Assembly (NCBI RefSeq): GCF_008831285.2
Contig: NC_045148.1
Span: 11,078,183 to 11,142,182 of the forward strand
Source of the DNA: Nymphaea colorata
Taxonomy: Eukaryota; Streptophyta; Magnoliopsida; Nymphaeales; Nymphaeaceae
Length of the DNA stretch: 64,000 bases
Direction of reading: 5' to 3'
This document shows, piece after piece, positions 1 through 18,929 of this stretch; the stretch's first letter is position 1; every line of letters begins with the position of its first letter. Made by a program: the position numbers and the translations under genes. Under the pieces are notes generated by a model, which did no database searches, was not told the DNA's origin, and saw only the letters and a list, made by a program, of their open reading frames with translations.

Positions 1-2063
1 GAAGCTACAAAACCTGTAAGTTCGGTTCTAATTTTCATCCACCCAAAACATTTTGCGAATTTATTGGCATAAAATTAAAATATTTTACTTTTACATCAAC
101 GTGTTTTTCGCTTGCCTTCATATTTCTCCTGATACCAGATCATAGTTGTTGCCCTATATTGCCCAACAAGATTCAAACTGAGATGCATGATTATTACAGT
201 GCTATCCTAGCCCATCCATTTTTTACATTTCGTATTCTGTTCTTTTGAATATTCTTTACCTAGATACTTCATGATACTGAAACAATTCTGCCAGTGGATC
301 ATAACTATCCCTTAGTTCCAAACATTTAGGCTTTATTTTTTGTCATTTGAAATCATTCAGCTGTCCATATCATGGTTCAGGCCCAATGCCACTTCTCTGC
401 CTCGAACCGTAGGACTTCAAATCTGGCAGGAAATTCCTAATTAAGTTGTTTGTATACTATCATACTTCGATTATGCTAATAGACACCATGGTTGGCAGAT
501 AGCACCTCGACATTGGACATATCACGCTTCCCTAGAAGAAAAAAAAGAGATAGCCATTGCATTAGCCAGCCCTGTCCACTACCTTCATCATTTGAGTTGA
601 TTCATTATTCTTCTCAGAAATTCATCTTGCCATTTACTTGTTCTCCGTTTTCTGACACAAAACCTCCTGAATGTCTCATCATTTGTGATAAATGCTGCTT
701 CGAGACAAAACTGTTCCAATATCCTATGTGGTTTATTCAATAAGAATAAAAATCTGGATAATATATAATGATTATATATTGGACGTAAAGATCTCATGAT
801 CCATCAGGATTTTGTACACTGTGGATCATCCATTTGTGAAGCACTTTCAAAAGCCTACTCACAAATTGGAGCCACATGATTATCTTATTTCCTACTAAAT
901 AAATGATGTAGACCACACAAATAAATTCTAACTAACAAAAAGGGAAAACTATGAAAAACTATCTAAATATTCCTATATCTTTGCTATGAAAAGCATGCCC
1001 AGAGATAGCATTACATACATAAAGAAAAACAGGTATACTTCAACAATGCATACATGCTACACAGATTCTGTGTTCTCAAGGAAAAAAGTACATATAAATG
1101 AAAAATAGATAGACCTCAAAGACAATGCATACTTGCTGTAGTGCCAGATGGATAAAAGAAAGAACCGTCTTTGCTTAATTGCATTGTTCATCACAGAACC
1201 AGAACCAAGAACCACCTGCATTTTGCACTGAACATGACATAATCAAGTCTACGTGTTTCCTTCTTAAAAGGCCGATTGCTCTAGTATCTGAACCAAGTCA
1301 ACAGTTAAAGTTTTCAAAAGAGATAAGAGCACATTGTTCAACTTATTTTGGCATTTTCTCTTGGTTTTTCTTTTCTGCTTCTAATACAAGGCACAAAAAT
1401 ACAGACGGGAAGCTTCATATGACTAAACCCTAGAAGGCCATTTTACTTCCAGAAACCAATGAATTCCTGAAGCCAAACTAAAATAATTAATTCACCACAA
1501 AAGCTACATCATAATAGAGAGAACTGCTGAAAAAAACAAATAATCTTCTGTTCTGAGTGTGTCGTTTTCTCATACATCAAACTAAACAACTGTTTCTCCC
1601 TTTCTAATTGTCTCAGGTATTGAAGGCCATAATGTCAGCAGAGAACAAATCTCTAGAAGTGGCAATTGGACTTGCCGCCCAAGTGCTCAGGTTAACAGAT
1701 GCTTCACAGTTTCACATTGTACTTGCATGTGCAGGCATGGACATATCAAGATTAGCAGAAAAACTAGTGCAAGTTCTACAAAATCACCGAAATCCCTCAG
1801 CCAAGGCACCAAGGATGAGAAGGTTTGTAGTAGAGCTGATGATAACAATGATGCAGGCAGAGACGGAAAGCAGAGAACTGTTCAAGAAGCTTGAGTTGGA
1901 GAAGGAGCTCAAATGTGTTGCAGAGACCACTTCGGAACTTGAATGCTTCAACATTTTCTCAGGCAGTGTAGGCCTGAGCCCACATACTACCCCCCTTCAC
2001 TCACTTGTACATACGGCACAGGAATTGTTGAACAATGACTCGTCCTGTAATATCGCAGTCTGA
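1..2063 (+). CDS. ARM-repeat-like protein, C-terminal part (partial at left edge)
   Basis: The last exon runs from 1617, after a TCTCAG acceptor, to the TGA at 2061-2063 and encodes 148 residues. It is helical, with the segment LEVAIGLAAQVLRLTDASQF, and ends with a motif around ELECFNIFSG and LHSLVHTAQELL. From memory this resembles the C-termini of a plant family of ARM-repeat membrane proteins (At5g18980/At4g14280/At3g06210 type); I could not check this. Bases 1-15 followed by GTAAGT look like the end of the preceding exon in matching phase, which makes 16-1616 an intron of about 1.6 kb. The rest of the gene lies outside the window. No function is known to me for this group. The exon is open and has a sharp acceptor, so it looks functional. 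The family assignment is less certain than the exon. Confidence 0.6.
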
Positions 2064-3080
2064 AAGATAACAGCAGCAGAATGATGATGTACAGAGAAGT
2101 TCAATTTGTTATGCAGCTGAAGAATTCAAGTTTGCTTATGCTTTCAAGATGCAAACTTTAGAGGTTGGAACGCAAAATCCATACAGAGAGTTTGTTTATT
2201 AGTACTTTTTCCCAAATAAATAAATAATAAACACTAATATGATGACAATGCCACAAGTCATTCTTCACTTTGGAATGGTAAATCATAGATTGCTTCTGAT
2301 TAACGATGAATGAAAGTCGAAAAGAATTAAACACGTTTGCTTAATCATCTGAAAACGCATGGTGGTACATCCCAGTGTTATGTATATGATACGTATCGTA
2401 TCGTTTACAAAATACGATGTGATACACCTCTTGTATCGTAAATAGTGTCGTGCTTGTATTGTATGATATAGACAATACGGGCTGATTTCAAAAAAGGGGA
2501 GCATGAATCATCCTTTTTCGAGTTTTTTTTATAAAAACTCGCCCCTTCTTCATTTCCAACCTAGAAATTGTCTCACAGTGGAGGGAAATTATCGATTTCT
2601 ACCGTTAAATTATTGATTTTCACCGTGAAATCATCGATTTAACCATGGATTTATGCATGAGTGGTTGATTCCCATTGAGAGGAAAGAGGTTTTTTTAAAT
2701 CATGAAGATGAAAAAGAAGATGGAGATAAGGATGAGAATGAATATCATGAAAATTATGAACGAGAGTCAAGAGTGCTTTCATTTTATATGTATTGACATT
2801 GAACATTTTCACAATTTCATTAATAATACGTAACATCTAAAACTTGTTTTTTGATGTGGTATCTCATAGACTTATGGACCTTGTTACTTATGAATCTATT
2901 GTTATGAAAATCGTTATGTAATTGTTGACTTGTTGTGCTTTCTAGATTAATATTGTTATGAATTTTTTACAATAATACCCCTTCCTTCACGTTCTTAATT
3001 TTTTAAACATTTTGATTGTTAGGGGTATTATTGTAAAGTATTAACTTTTCCTTTTCTTTGTATCCAAACAAGCTTTTTAA
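2064..3080. other. Intergenic, AT-rich, no gene seen
   Basis: This holds the 3' UTR of the ARM-like gene and then AT-rich DNA. Around 2385-2475 there are several partly inverted copies of a GATACGTATCGTATCG-like motif, which suggests an old small repeat element, but I could not define its ends. Short ORFs on both strands have no recognisable content. Confidence 0.5.
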
Positions 3081-3082
3081 TC

Positions 3083-3175
3083 ACTTCTTTCCATTTCATT
3101 CCATTCTATTCCTTTCCTTTCCTTTCCTTTCTCTTCCATTTCCTTTCCTTTCCTTTCCATCCCTTCCTTTCCCTC
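3083..3175 (+). repeat. Pyrimidine-rich (CCTTT/CCATT)n low-complexity tract
   Basis: About 90 bases of imperfect pentamer repeats such as CCATT, CCTTT and CTTTC. It lies directly before the first recognisable Copia gag sequence. This could be an expanded polypyrimidine tract or simply a satellite-like run; no LTR is visible around it. Confidence 0.75.
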
Positions 3176-3189
3176 CTACCAAACAAATC

Positions 3190-4790
3190 TCCCTGAAACT
3201 CAATCACAGGAATTTTATCCTATGGCGGACACAACTGTTGGCGCTTGTTGAAAGCCAGGACATGCATGGATTTCTTGATGGAGAGATCACAATGCCGCCT
3301 CAGTTCATTGAAGATTCGTCTAGTGCAGCAATTGCGAAGCCACTCGTCCCCAATCCCGCTTATCTTGCTTGGAGGAAATAGACCGACCGCTCAAGGGTTG
3401 GATCATTGCGACCCTATCCGATTCTGCTTTGCATTTAGTCGTTGGCTTAGACACCTCTCACCTCCAAGGAAATATGGAGCGTTCTTTCTGATTCCTTCTT
3501 ACGAGACTTGCAGGAACGAGAACTTTGTCTTCGCCGGGAAATATGGACCACGAAAAAAGGTACCACCAATCTGAATGAATACATTTGCAAGTTTAGAAAT
3601 ATCTGCAATGGTCTTCCTGCCATAGGGAAACCAGTAGAAGATGACGAGAAGGTTTTCTGGTTGTTACGGGGACTTGGGACTGGTTACGGAACATTCGTAA
3701 CAGCCATGCGTAAGCCCCCCGTCCCTGCTTACAAAGACATCGTGCCTCTGCTTCAGAACTATGAGAGACGCAGAAATCTCAGTCATGCTGATGTATCGTC
3801 CCTTTCAGCCTAATTTTCTAACCAAGGCCATTTCAACAAGAATAAACAGAATCATCTTAAGTCCAAAGGTAAAGGCCATCAGGGGAATGGCGACCAAAAT
3901 AAAGATCAAGACAGAGAGGCTCCCAGAAACAAGTACGCCACTTCTCAGCATGTTGCTGGCGGTAAATATCATGGGATGAGATGCCAGATTTGCGGCTGGA
4001 AGAACCATTTGGCTGTCAACTGTTACCACCGTTTCACTCACTCGTATCAAGGTGAAGATGCCCATCAGGTATTAGAGTGAGGTGCATGGCGCATGTAACC
4101 AGGTTCGATCAGGTGTTGGCCGTTCTTTCAATTGACGACTCTCAAGACTCCGATTTGTTTATTGGTACCGGCGCCTCATCTCATATGACAAACGATGGTG
4201 GTAAACTTTTTCAACTTGAATTCTTATCATGGGTTTGATTCTATTCTTATTGGCGATGGGCAATCCATTTCTTTGGTACTTCCGATGCCCATGTGGAGCT
4301 GTCCTCCTAAATAGTGGTTTTCATGGATCTTCTTTCGGTCAGCCAATCCACTACTGGTTGTGTTGTTGGGGATAGGAAACTCAACAAGTAATAGCCATCT
4401 GGAGTAGGGATCAAGGAAGCCTTTACACCATGGATACTTGTCCAACAGACTTTTGTAAGCAGATTCATGACTTTCTCTTAGCAAACATGGCAGAAATGAG
4501 TTTTTTTTTCTTCTTTTAGTTCTTGGCAGAAAATTCATTGGTGTATCTGGTCGACAAAAGATCATGGTTGCTTCAGTTGTCCAATGGAAAGGTTTGCCGC
4601 CATCCTTTCATTTCAAATATTGAAATTTGTTATGAACCTCTTACGTTGATCCATGCGGACCTTTGGGGGCCAGTATCAGATATATCTAAACACCGCCACT
4701 TTGATTTTTATGCCATTTTCATATATGATCACTCTATATTTAAGTGGTGTTATACACACGTATGGAACAATGATTTTCTTTAGGCCTTAA
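3190..4790 (+). pseudogene. Degenerate Ty1/Copia retrotransposon fragment (gag to start of integrase)
   Basis: Pieces of a Copia polyprotein occur in order, in different frames. They are a gag domain near 3190-3380 with LNHRNFILWRTQLLALV; more gag at 3540-3780 with LNEYICKFRNICNGLP; a CCHC zinc knuckle at about 3982-4023 (C-x2-C-x4-H-x4-C); a protease-like IGTGASSHMT near 4161-4190; a GAG-pre-integrase stretch near 4530-4610; and the start of the integrase core with LIHADLWGPV near 4640-4780. Stops and frame changes break it throughout, for example the stop at 3379-3381. Reverse transcriptase, RNase H and both LTRs are absent, so this is a dead, truncated copy with no encoded product. Confidence 0.85.
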
Positions 4791-6099
4791 AGCACTTTGA
4801 TCAATTTGTTGATAGTCAATGCATCTAATGCATTAATATTTTCAATGCGATGGAAGAAGGAATTCTCAAGGAATGAGTTTACTACATCCCTTGGCTCTCA
4901 TTAAAGGACAAAACCTCATGTCCTCATATGCATGAACACAGAGAAGACACCGCAACATATATAGAAGCTTGGTATGACAATGATGCTTCATACCAAGGCA
5001 GCTTCTTGTGTGTGGATCGAATGCTTTGCTACTGTCGTTTTTCTTATAAAATAGACTGTCGTCTTGCTTGCAGAAAATGCACATTCCTTTTTATAGACTT
5101 TACACCTGCGTTTGATGGCAAGAAGTAAGAATATTAGAGAACCGAACCCTGAGCGTCTGCAGAAGCATTCATATTACATACAACGTACGACTAGCATATA
5201 TATAGGAAAAAGGATGAATCCCTTGTCATTCAACAACATAAGTGAACCAAGACGCAGTAATGCAGAGCAATCCTTGAAATATGCAGTAGAATTTATCTAT
5301 AGACTGGTCCAATGATTCATTGTGCAGAGCCGCCCAACGATCAATCACCTCTGCAGTTAGGATACAGGGACAAGATTTAAGCTCAATTGTCTAGATCCGG
5401 ACTCCATGAATCTGTTGGTAGCTACCTGCAATAAGCAGAACAAGTGTTATAAATTGGTCGGAGGCTTACCCTCCAACTGGGTTTGATTCAGAAGAGCAGA
5501 ACAACTGTGTGCAACAATGAGGCCGGAATGTTCTATTCTAACGGTGAAGGCAGGTATGGGCGACCGCAGGCAATTGCCCACACACGCTCACACAAATTGC
5601 CTATATATTGATGCCTCCATAATTTTTACTTATATATATATAGGTGTCCGTTAAAGTTTAGAATTTAAACTAATAGTGCCCATTAGCTAAAAATCTCTGG
5701 CTCTGTTACTGCTTCAAGCCTTCAGCTGTGAAGATCACACACTTCAGCCATAAAGCCAACTTTAGCAACCGAAACCTGAAGCCAAACCATCCAACCGTAA
5801 GAAAGTAAATTCCTGAATGTTGTTTTCTGTTTCAACAAAAAGAAGAATGGAACAGAATTCCAGGCCATCAAACTGGGAGCTAAAAATGGAACATGAAATG
5901 TTTGTTCGTTGCCAACCAATGTTTCTGGAATTTTAATTCCCACGCCGCAAACGACCCCAGTCCCCAATGCGCGTTCGATAATTTCTGACTCAAATGGAAT
6001 TTCTGAAAAAATAAAAAAAATAAAAAAAGCAAAGAACTACTTATATATATATAATCACAGTTATATAATCTTAAAATATTCGCAATATTGCTTATAAAA
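4791..6099. other. Intergenic, no gene seen
   Basis: AT-rich DNA between the Copia relic and the PPR gene. Short ORFs on both strands have no domain I recognise. Near 5548-5612 there is a GGCAATTGCC-containing palindromic stretch that could be a piece of another transposon. The last few hundred bases would serve as PPR promoter. Confidence 0.45.
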
Positions 6100-6169
6100 C
6101 CAACGAAGTAACACTTAAATCAGCCAACGAAGTAACACTTAAATCAGCCACGAAGTCGAATTAATCAGC
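6100..6169. repeat. 24-bp minisatellite upstream of the PPR gene
   Basis: Two perfect tandem copies of the unit CCAACGAAGTAACACTTAAA plus TCAG occupy 6100-6123 and 6124-6147. A third degenerate copy (CCACGAAGT...AATTAATCAG) runs to about 6169. It lies about 190 bases before the uORF, in the likely promoter or 5' UTR. Confidence 0.85.
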
Positions 6170-6307
6170 CACAGGTTCCACCAGAATCGACAGAGTGAAG
6201 TCAATTTTGATAATCATAATACTGTTTCCTACGAGCTTTCGATCTCCTTAGTCAGAAGCTCGTCCTTCGGAAGTTTTCCGTGTCTCTCTCTCTCTCACAC
6301 ACACATA

Positions 6308-6346
6308 ATGGCCACAGCCTCTAGGCTGCAGCAAGAACGAAGCTAA
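6308..6346 (+). promoter_or_regulatory. Upstream ORF in the PPR leader (12 codons plus stop)
   Basis: An ATG at 6308 has A at -3 and G at +4, a better start context than the main ATG at 6350 (A at -3, T at +4). It reads MATASRLQQERS and stops at TAA 6344-6346, three bases before the PPR start. It follows a CT/CA-rich tract at about 6283-6306 that looks like 5' UTR. If the transcript includes it, ribosomes should translate it first and reach the PPR by leaky scanning or reinitiation. The transcription start is unknown. Confidence 0.55.
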
Positions 6347-6349
6347 AGA

Positions 6350-8416
6350 ATGTGGAGAAGGGCTCTCGGCTTCCTCCTCCTTCACCCAACGTTTCGATCC
6401 CAACCTTCAATTTTCTCCTCCACCAGACTCCTCTCTTCCAATTCCGACACCCAAGCTCTCTATTCTTTCCTGCAGCCGTCCATTTTTTCTCTTAGAAAGC
6501 CTTCTCCTCACAGCGCCTCCGCCGCACACAACCCGGACCAATTACCACCACCCAACCTCCACCAAACCGTAGATAAAGCTGCCCTCGAGAACGAACTCCA
6601 AGCTTCACTGGAGAAGCAAAGCATCGATGAAGCGTGGAAGGCCTTCAAGGCGCTCACAGCCCATTCCCTTCTGCCCGGTAAGCACCTCGCCAACTCCCTC
6701 ATCACAAGTTTGTCCTGCTTCAATGATGCCCACAATCTCAAACGGGCGTTTGCCGCCTTGGTCTTCATTTTGGAGAGGAAGCCAAACATTATAACCGCCG
6801 AAACAGTAAGAAAGATGCTAGAAACAATGAGAAAATCGAACATGCTGCTTCCTGCATTTGCTGCTGTTAGATCTATGTTGAAGAATTTGTTTTATATTGA
6901 GTTTGGAATTTGGGGACCTGTCCTGGTAGAGTTAGCTAGGAAAAATGGCAACTTGGTCGCGCTGTTTAGGGTTTTGGAAGAGGTTTGCGAGGTAATCGGG
7001 CGAAACAAATCATTGGGATTCATGAAACCTGACATTGAGGCATTCAACGCTGCATTGGAGGGCTGCACTTGCGAATCGAGATCAGTTGGAGATGCGGAGG
7101 CTGTCCTGGACATGATGTCCGCCATGGGCGTGATGCCGGACGGCACGACCTTCGCGTTGATGGGATTTGTTTATGCTTCTGAGGGTCTTGTCGACAAGAT
7201 TGCTGATTTGGACCAAATGATGAAGGAATTGGGCATTTCTCCGGATCAGAAGCTCTATGGCAGCTTGATCAGAGGCTACCTGAGGTCTGGGGATTTGGAG
7301 GCCGTGGAAAAGGTTGTGCTGTGTGCAGTGCGGCAGCGGGTGTCTAGCTCAGTTCCAGACGGCAATGGGGAGGTGTGCCAGAAGCAAATCTCCTCTGATA
7401 GTCTTGTTTTGGATGAAGAAACTTATAGTGGTATTGTGAAAGGTTTTCTTGGGATGGGGAGAATCAGGGATTTGGCTAGGTTGATTGAGAAATCACAAGA
7501 CCTAGAGCAAGGATCTTTTGGCACTGGCTGCTCCGTGGGATCTGGAATAATTAACGGTTGTGTTGAGCTAGGGATGCTTGATAAAGCACATAGCATTGTG
7601 GATGAGATGAATGCACTGGGTGCTACAGTGGGGATCGGGGTTTACACCTCCATTTTGAAAGCCTACTGTCGAGAGCATAGAACAGCTGAAGCAGCTCAAT
7701 TGGTTGGAGAGATCAGTTCATCAGGGCTTAGGTTGGACGAGAGCAGCTATGATGCTCTAATAGATGTAGCAATGACAACGCAGGATTTCCAATCAGCATT
7801 CTCCTTATTCAGAGATATGAGAGAAGCGAGGATGCCTAATTTGAAGACAAGCTATTTGACTATCATGACTGGATTGACAGAGAACCATAGACCTGAATTA
7901 ATGGCTTCCTTTCTCGATGAAGTTGTGACAGATCCACGAGTTGAGGTGGGCACTCATGACTGGAATTCAATCATTCACTCCTTTTGCAAGCTCGGGAGGC
8001 TGGAGGATGCTAGGAGAACGCTTAGGCGAATGGTTTTCCTAAGATTTGAACCAAATGAGCAGACTTATCTTTCTCTTGTACATGGCTATAGCACGGCAGA
8101 GAAGTATTTCAGCGTCCTTATGCTGTGGACGCAAATCAGAAAACGACCAGCTATGAAGGAACAGACAAATATAAAGTTTGACCATAATCTGATTGATGCA
8201 TTTCTTTATGCTTTAATCAAGGGAGGGTTCTTTGATGCAGCTATGCAAGTTGTTGAGAAAGCGCAGGAGATGAAAATTTTTGTGGATAAATGGAGATACA
8301 AGCAAGCCTTCATGGAAAGTCACAAGAAGCTAAAGCTAGCAAAAATAAGGAAAAAGAGTTTCAGGAAGCTGGAAGCACTCATTTCTTTCAAAAACTGGGT
8401 TGGTTTAAATGCCTGA
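6350..8416 (+). CDS. P-class pentatricopeptide repeat protein, probably mitochondrial
   Basis: A single uninterrupted ORF of 688 residues, as is usual for plant PPR genes. The N-terminus (MWRRALGFLLLHPTFRSQ) is rich in Arg, Ser and hydrophobic residues and poor in acidic ones, which fits a mitochondrial presequence. From about residue 226 to 600 there are about nine 35-residue helical repeats with typical starts such as PDGTTFALMGF, PDQKLYGSLIRGYL, VYTSILKAYC, SSYDALIDVA and PNEQTYLSLVHGY. No E, E+ or DYW tail follows, so it belongs to the P class, which binds organelle RNA and acts in its processing, stability or translation. The Lys/Arg-rich C-terminus (KLKLAKIRKKSFRKLEAL) could contact RNA. 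It resembles At1g69290-like proteins from memory. The RNA target cannot be read from the sequence. Confidence 0.93.
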   Translation: MWRRALGFLLLHPTFRSQPSIFSSTRLLSSNSDTQALYSFLQPSIFSLRKPSPHSASAAHNPDQLPPPNLHQTVDKAALENELQASLEKQSIDEAWKAFKALTAHSLLPGKHLANSLITSLSCFNDAHNLKRAFAALVFILERKPNIITAETVRKMLETMRKSNMLLPAFAAVRSMLKNLFYIEFGIWGPVLVELARKNGNLVALFRVLEEVCEVIGRNKSLGFMKPDIEAFNAALEGCTCESRSVGDAEAVLDMMSAMGVMPDGTTFALMGFVYASEGLVDKIADLDQMMKELGISPDQKLYGSLIRGYLRSGDLEAVEKVVLCAVRQRVSSSVPDGNGEVCQKQISSDSLVLDEETYSGIVKGFLGMGRIRDLARLIEKSQDLEQGSFGTGCSVGSGIINGCVELGMLDKAHSIVDEMNALGATVGIGVYTSILKAYCREHRTAEAAQLVGEISSSGLRLDESSYDALIDVAMTTQDFQSAFSLFRDMREARMPNLKTSYLTIMTGLTENHRPELMASFLDEVVTDPRVEVGTHDWNSIIHSFCKLGRLEDARRTLRRMVFLRFEPNEQTYLSLVHGYSTAEKYFSVLMLWTQIRKRPAMKEQTNIKFDHNLIDAFLYALIKGGFFDAAMQVVEKAQEMKIFVDKWRYKQAFMESHKKLKLAKIRKKSFRKLEALISFKNWVGLNA

Positions 8417-10913
8417 ACCTCCTGTATCTACCATTGTAATACTATAGCTGGATGATAACGACAGAGATACTTTGGGCACCTTACTTTGAAGGATGAAGGA
8501 AGTACTGACAGGTAGCACGAAGGATAAAAGCAAAAGGTGCTGCTTCAATGGAACACAAGTACCGAGAATGTTGAGCTCTATCATAAGTGATGATGAGCAA
8601 AGGGTTCGTATATGATCTTCTGATGTTAGTTCACGTCATGTGTATGGTTTTTCCTTCAGTAAATGGATTTAACCTCTTACCATGCTTTGAGCATGTTTTC
8701 TGGAAGAAGCTATCTAGTGTGAAGTGTGGAACCACCACCTTGTTTTGTTTATTATTTTTTTATTTTCTCATTGCAAAAGAATACTCACAAAATATTCTTC
8801 ACTGGAGAGAAATCTTGACTAGCTCATGAACACATTTGCAGTACTGGTGGTTGAACTGAAGATAGTCTTACTACCCAACTTGATGAAACATGTAGATGAG
8901 GCATTCATATGAACTGGCACCCCATCAACAGCTCAACTAGCGCGAGGGAAACATGAAGAGGTCATACGAATACTCATCCTTTCAACAATACGAGAATTTA
9001 TAGAAAATTGTAATTCCTGCAATCCATGTCAATTTGACCCAAAAGTTCGTGTACATTTCTTGACAATTTTTGTTAGTGCAGAAAGCATCTTACAGTTTTC
9101 GTGTGTGTATCTAAACGTTGTAATTGTTGAGACCAACGATCCTTTTTCGCGTGTCGTACTTCATTGGTGTGCTAATGCTTTAACGTATCTTTCTTCATAT
9201 ATCACATGGACTGTTGGACACAACAACAGTAGGTGCCTACATGGCTGGACACAGGTGCGGGTGCTGGACATGGAAAACATACTTCGGTATTTTCTTTGTT
9301 CTTTTATATTGGGGCTTTGATTTGTCTCGAATTCTCAATGGTTTCAAGCTGTTGCATTTCTGTTAAACGGAAAAGGAAATGAAGTTAAAGAAAATAGTTA
9401 TGTTCGGGCCATTTGATGGCCAGGAAATTCACTGTTAGAGGGTAAATTTTTAATGCCTGTTATAAAAATATTGTGATTCGGTTCGTTGAGAAACCTAGTG
9501 TTACATTATCGGTTCAGACTCAGGTTGGGAGTTTGTACCGTAAAATTAAACTCAGATCAATCAGCACAACGTCCAACTTTTATTTTACATGCAATCACGG
9601 CTGGGCGTCGGGCTGGGCCGGCCCCGTATGGGCCGGGTTTGAGCCGAGAAAATCCTGGCCGACAGCTAAGCTCGGCCTGGTAAGTTAAAAATATATATAT
9701 ATATTTTTTTTTAATATTATTTTTTTATTCTTAATAAATACATTTTATATTAAAAAAATTAAATTTAAATTGACCGGGTCAAACGGGGCCCAAAACGAGA
9801 CTCGGGTCGGGCTGGCCGGCCCGATACCCACCCTTAGTTTGGACCACAATCAGGCTCCGATTTAGTTGGGATTAAGATTGCTTATCAAATCTAAGATGCG
9901 ATTATTTGTTTTAATTGACAAACCAAGAAATTCAATTGCGATGGGATAGATCTCACCACTTACCATCCCTACAGAGATCTTTCCCATGTCTAAACTCAGA
10001 TTTGGGCTATGATTTGATCCAAGTTGATGATAGTTAAATCAAGGATCAATTTCTTCGCAATACCGCATTATGGGAAAAGGACGAATATTTTCAGATCATA
10101 AGTACTCCATATGTACATTATCTTGATAATTGCCTTTTTCACAAATATATTTTGTTTAGATGTTTGAACATCAATTTGATCTTTCCAAGGCTAGATATCA
10201 ATAGAAAAGAAAACTGCCTATCGAGATAAAATGTCTTTTATGATTACTACATGAGAATATTATACAGCCTTTTTCAAAATAGATGCGATTTCATCATTTT
10301 TCCTATTCAACCATACAGTGAAAACTAAATTTGTATACCATTTTGCATCTAAAATATATACTGAAGCATGAACAAATCCAGATCCAACAACGAACCTGCA
10401 GCATCAGAAAATAACTAAAACATAAGAGGCTACCTAATGGCTATAGAAACAAGGGGTTTTGTTTAATATGGACCCTTAATTTCCACCCTGAGCCAAACAA
10501 TTTCAATCAATCACCCAAAACAAATTGTTAACAAAACATTTTTTGTACAACTATAGAGATCTTTATTCTTATTATCTTTCTAAAAAAAGCATCCATGAAT
10601 GCACTTATCAAGTCCAAACTAACAAAAAAGCAGATCAATACGTGAGGCAACACATCCCACAAATTCGATGTCCAGACTCATAGCATAAATGAAATTCCTC
10701 TGATCTCACGATTTCAAAATTGTGAGGAAGTGGGTAGGTTCCGCAATATCATTTTCCAAAAGAGAAAAAACGTCAATCGTTCCTGAAGAATGTAACAGCA
10801 ATTACCGGAACCTATGTTTTCTGTCCCACTCTGCTACTTGAATGTGTCGCTTCTCCATTTTTGTTTACCATCTGAAATGGAATTAGAAGGAAAAATGGAC
10901 TGTCATAAACATG
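8417..10913. other. Convergent intergenic region with a GGCC-rich repeat
   Basis: This lies between the PPR gene (+) and the EF-Tu gene (-), so it contains both 3' UTRs and no promoter is needed. Short ORFs show no recognisable domain. A GGCC-rich insertion at about 9598-9836 is listed separately. The rest is AT-rich sequence without visible structure. Confidence 0.5.
9598..9836. mobile_element. Possible non-autonomous DNA transposon with GGCC-rich ends
   Basis: Two GC-rich blocks, 9598-9680 (GGGCTGGGCCGGCC...) and about 9771-9836 (...GGCTGGCCGGCCCGATACCC), are roughly inverted with respect to each other and flank an AT-rich core. The end CCGATACCCACCCTTAG resembles ends seen in plant hAT-like MITEs, from memory. 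No clean target-site duplication is visible, so the limits are approximate. Confidence 0.35.
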
Positions 10914-18559
<7,646 letters not shown>

Positions 18560-18888
18560 TGGGGCAAGTGCTGTCTGAGGAAGAGACGAAACGAGACGAG
18601 GATCGTCCTAGTCCTCGCAGGAGGCTAGGTTCATGCGAACCAAGAGACAGGAGAGGGTACAGCACCTGAGGATTCAGAGATGGAAATGGAGATTTCCTCT
18701 TCGAGAAGAGTAAAAAGGAAGACAGAAATGGAAGTGGAGAGAGAAGAAGGGTTTTGGGAGAACCACTGAAGTGAAGCAGAACGAGGGTTTTAGGGAAATG
18801 ATGGGAAATGACATGAATGCCCTTGGTCGAGGACATCAACTTCGTCACTCCTGCAGAGCTGGTAATGGACTGAACTGACTGGACTGTC

Positions 18889-18927
<39 letters not shown>
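18889..18927. repeat. (CT)n(CA)n tract in the EF-Tu promoter or 5' UTR
   Basis: A run of CT dinucleotides followed by CA dinucleotides about 330 bases before the EF-Tu start codon. On the coding strand it reads GT then GA repeats. GA/CT-rich tracts are common near plant transcription starts and can bind GAGA-binding (BPC) proteins; this role is inferred only. Confidence 0.8.

Positions 18928-18929
<2 letters not shown>

Noticed and set aside
9477-9688. Overlapping open frames on the + strand in the GGCC-rich stretch
   Set aside because: They arise from low-complexity GC-rich repeat sequence and show no protein family.
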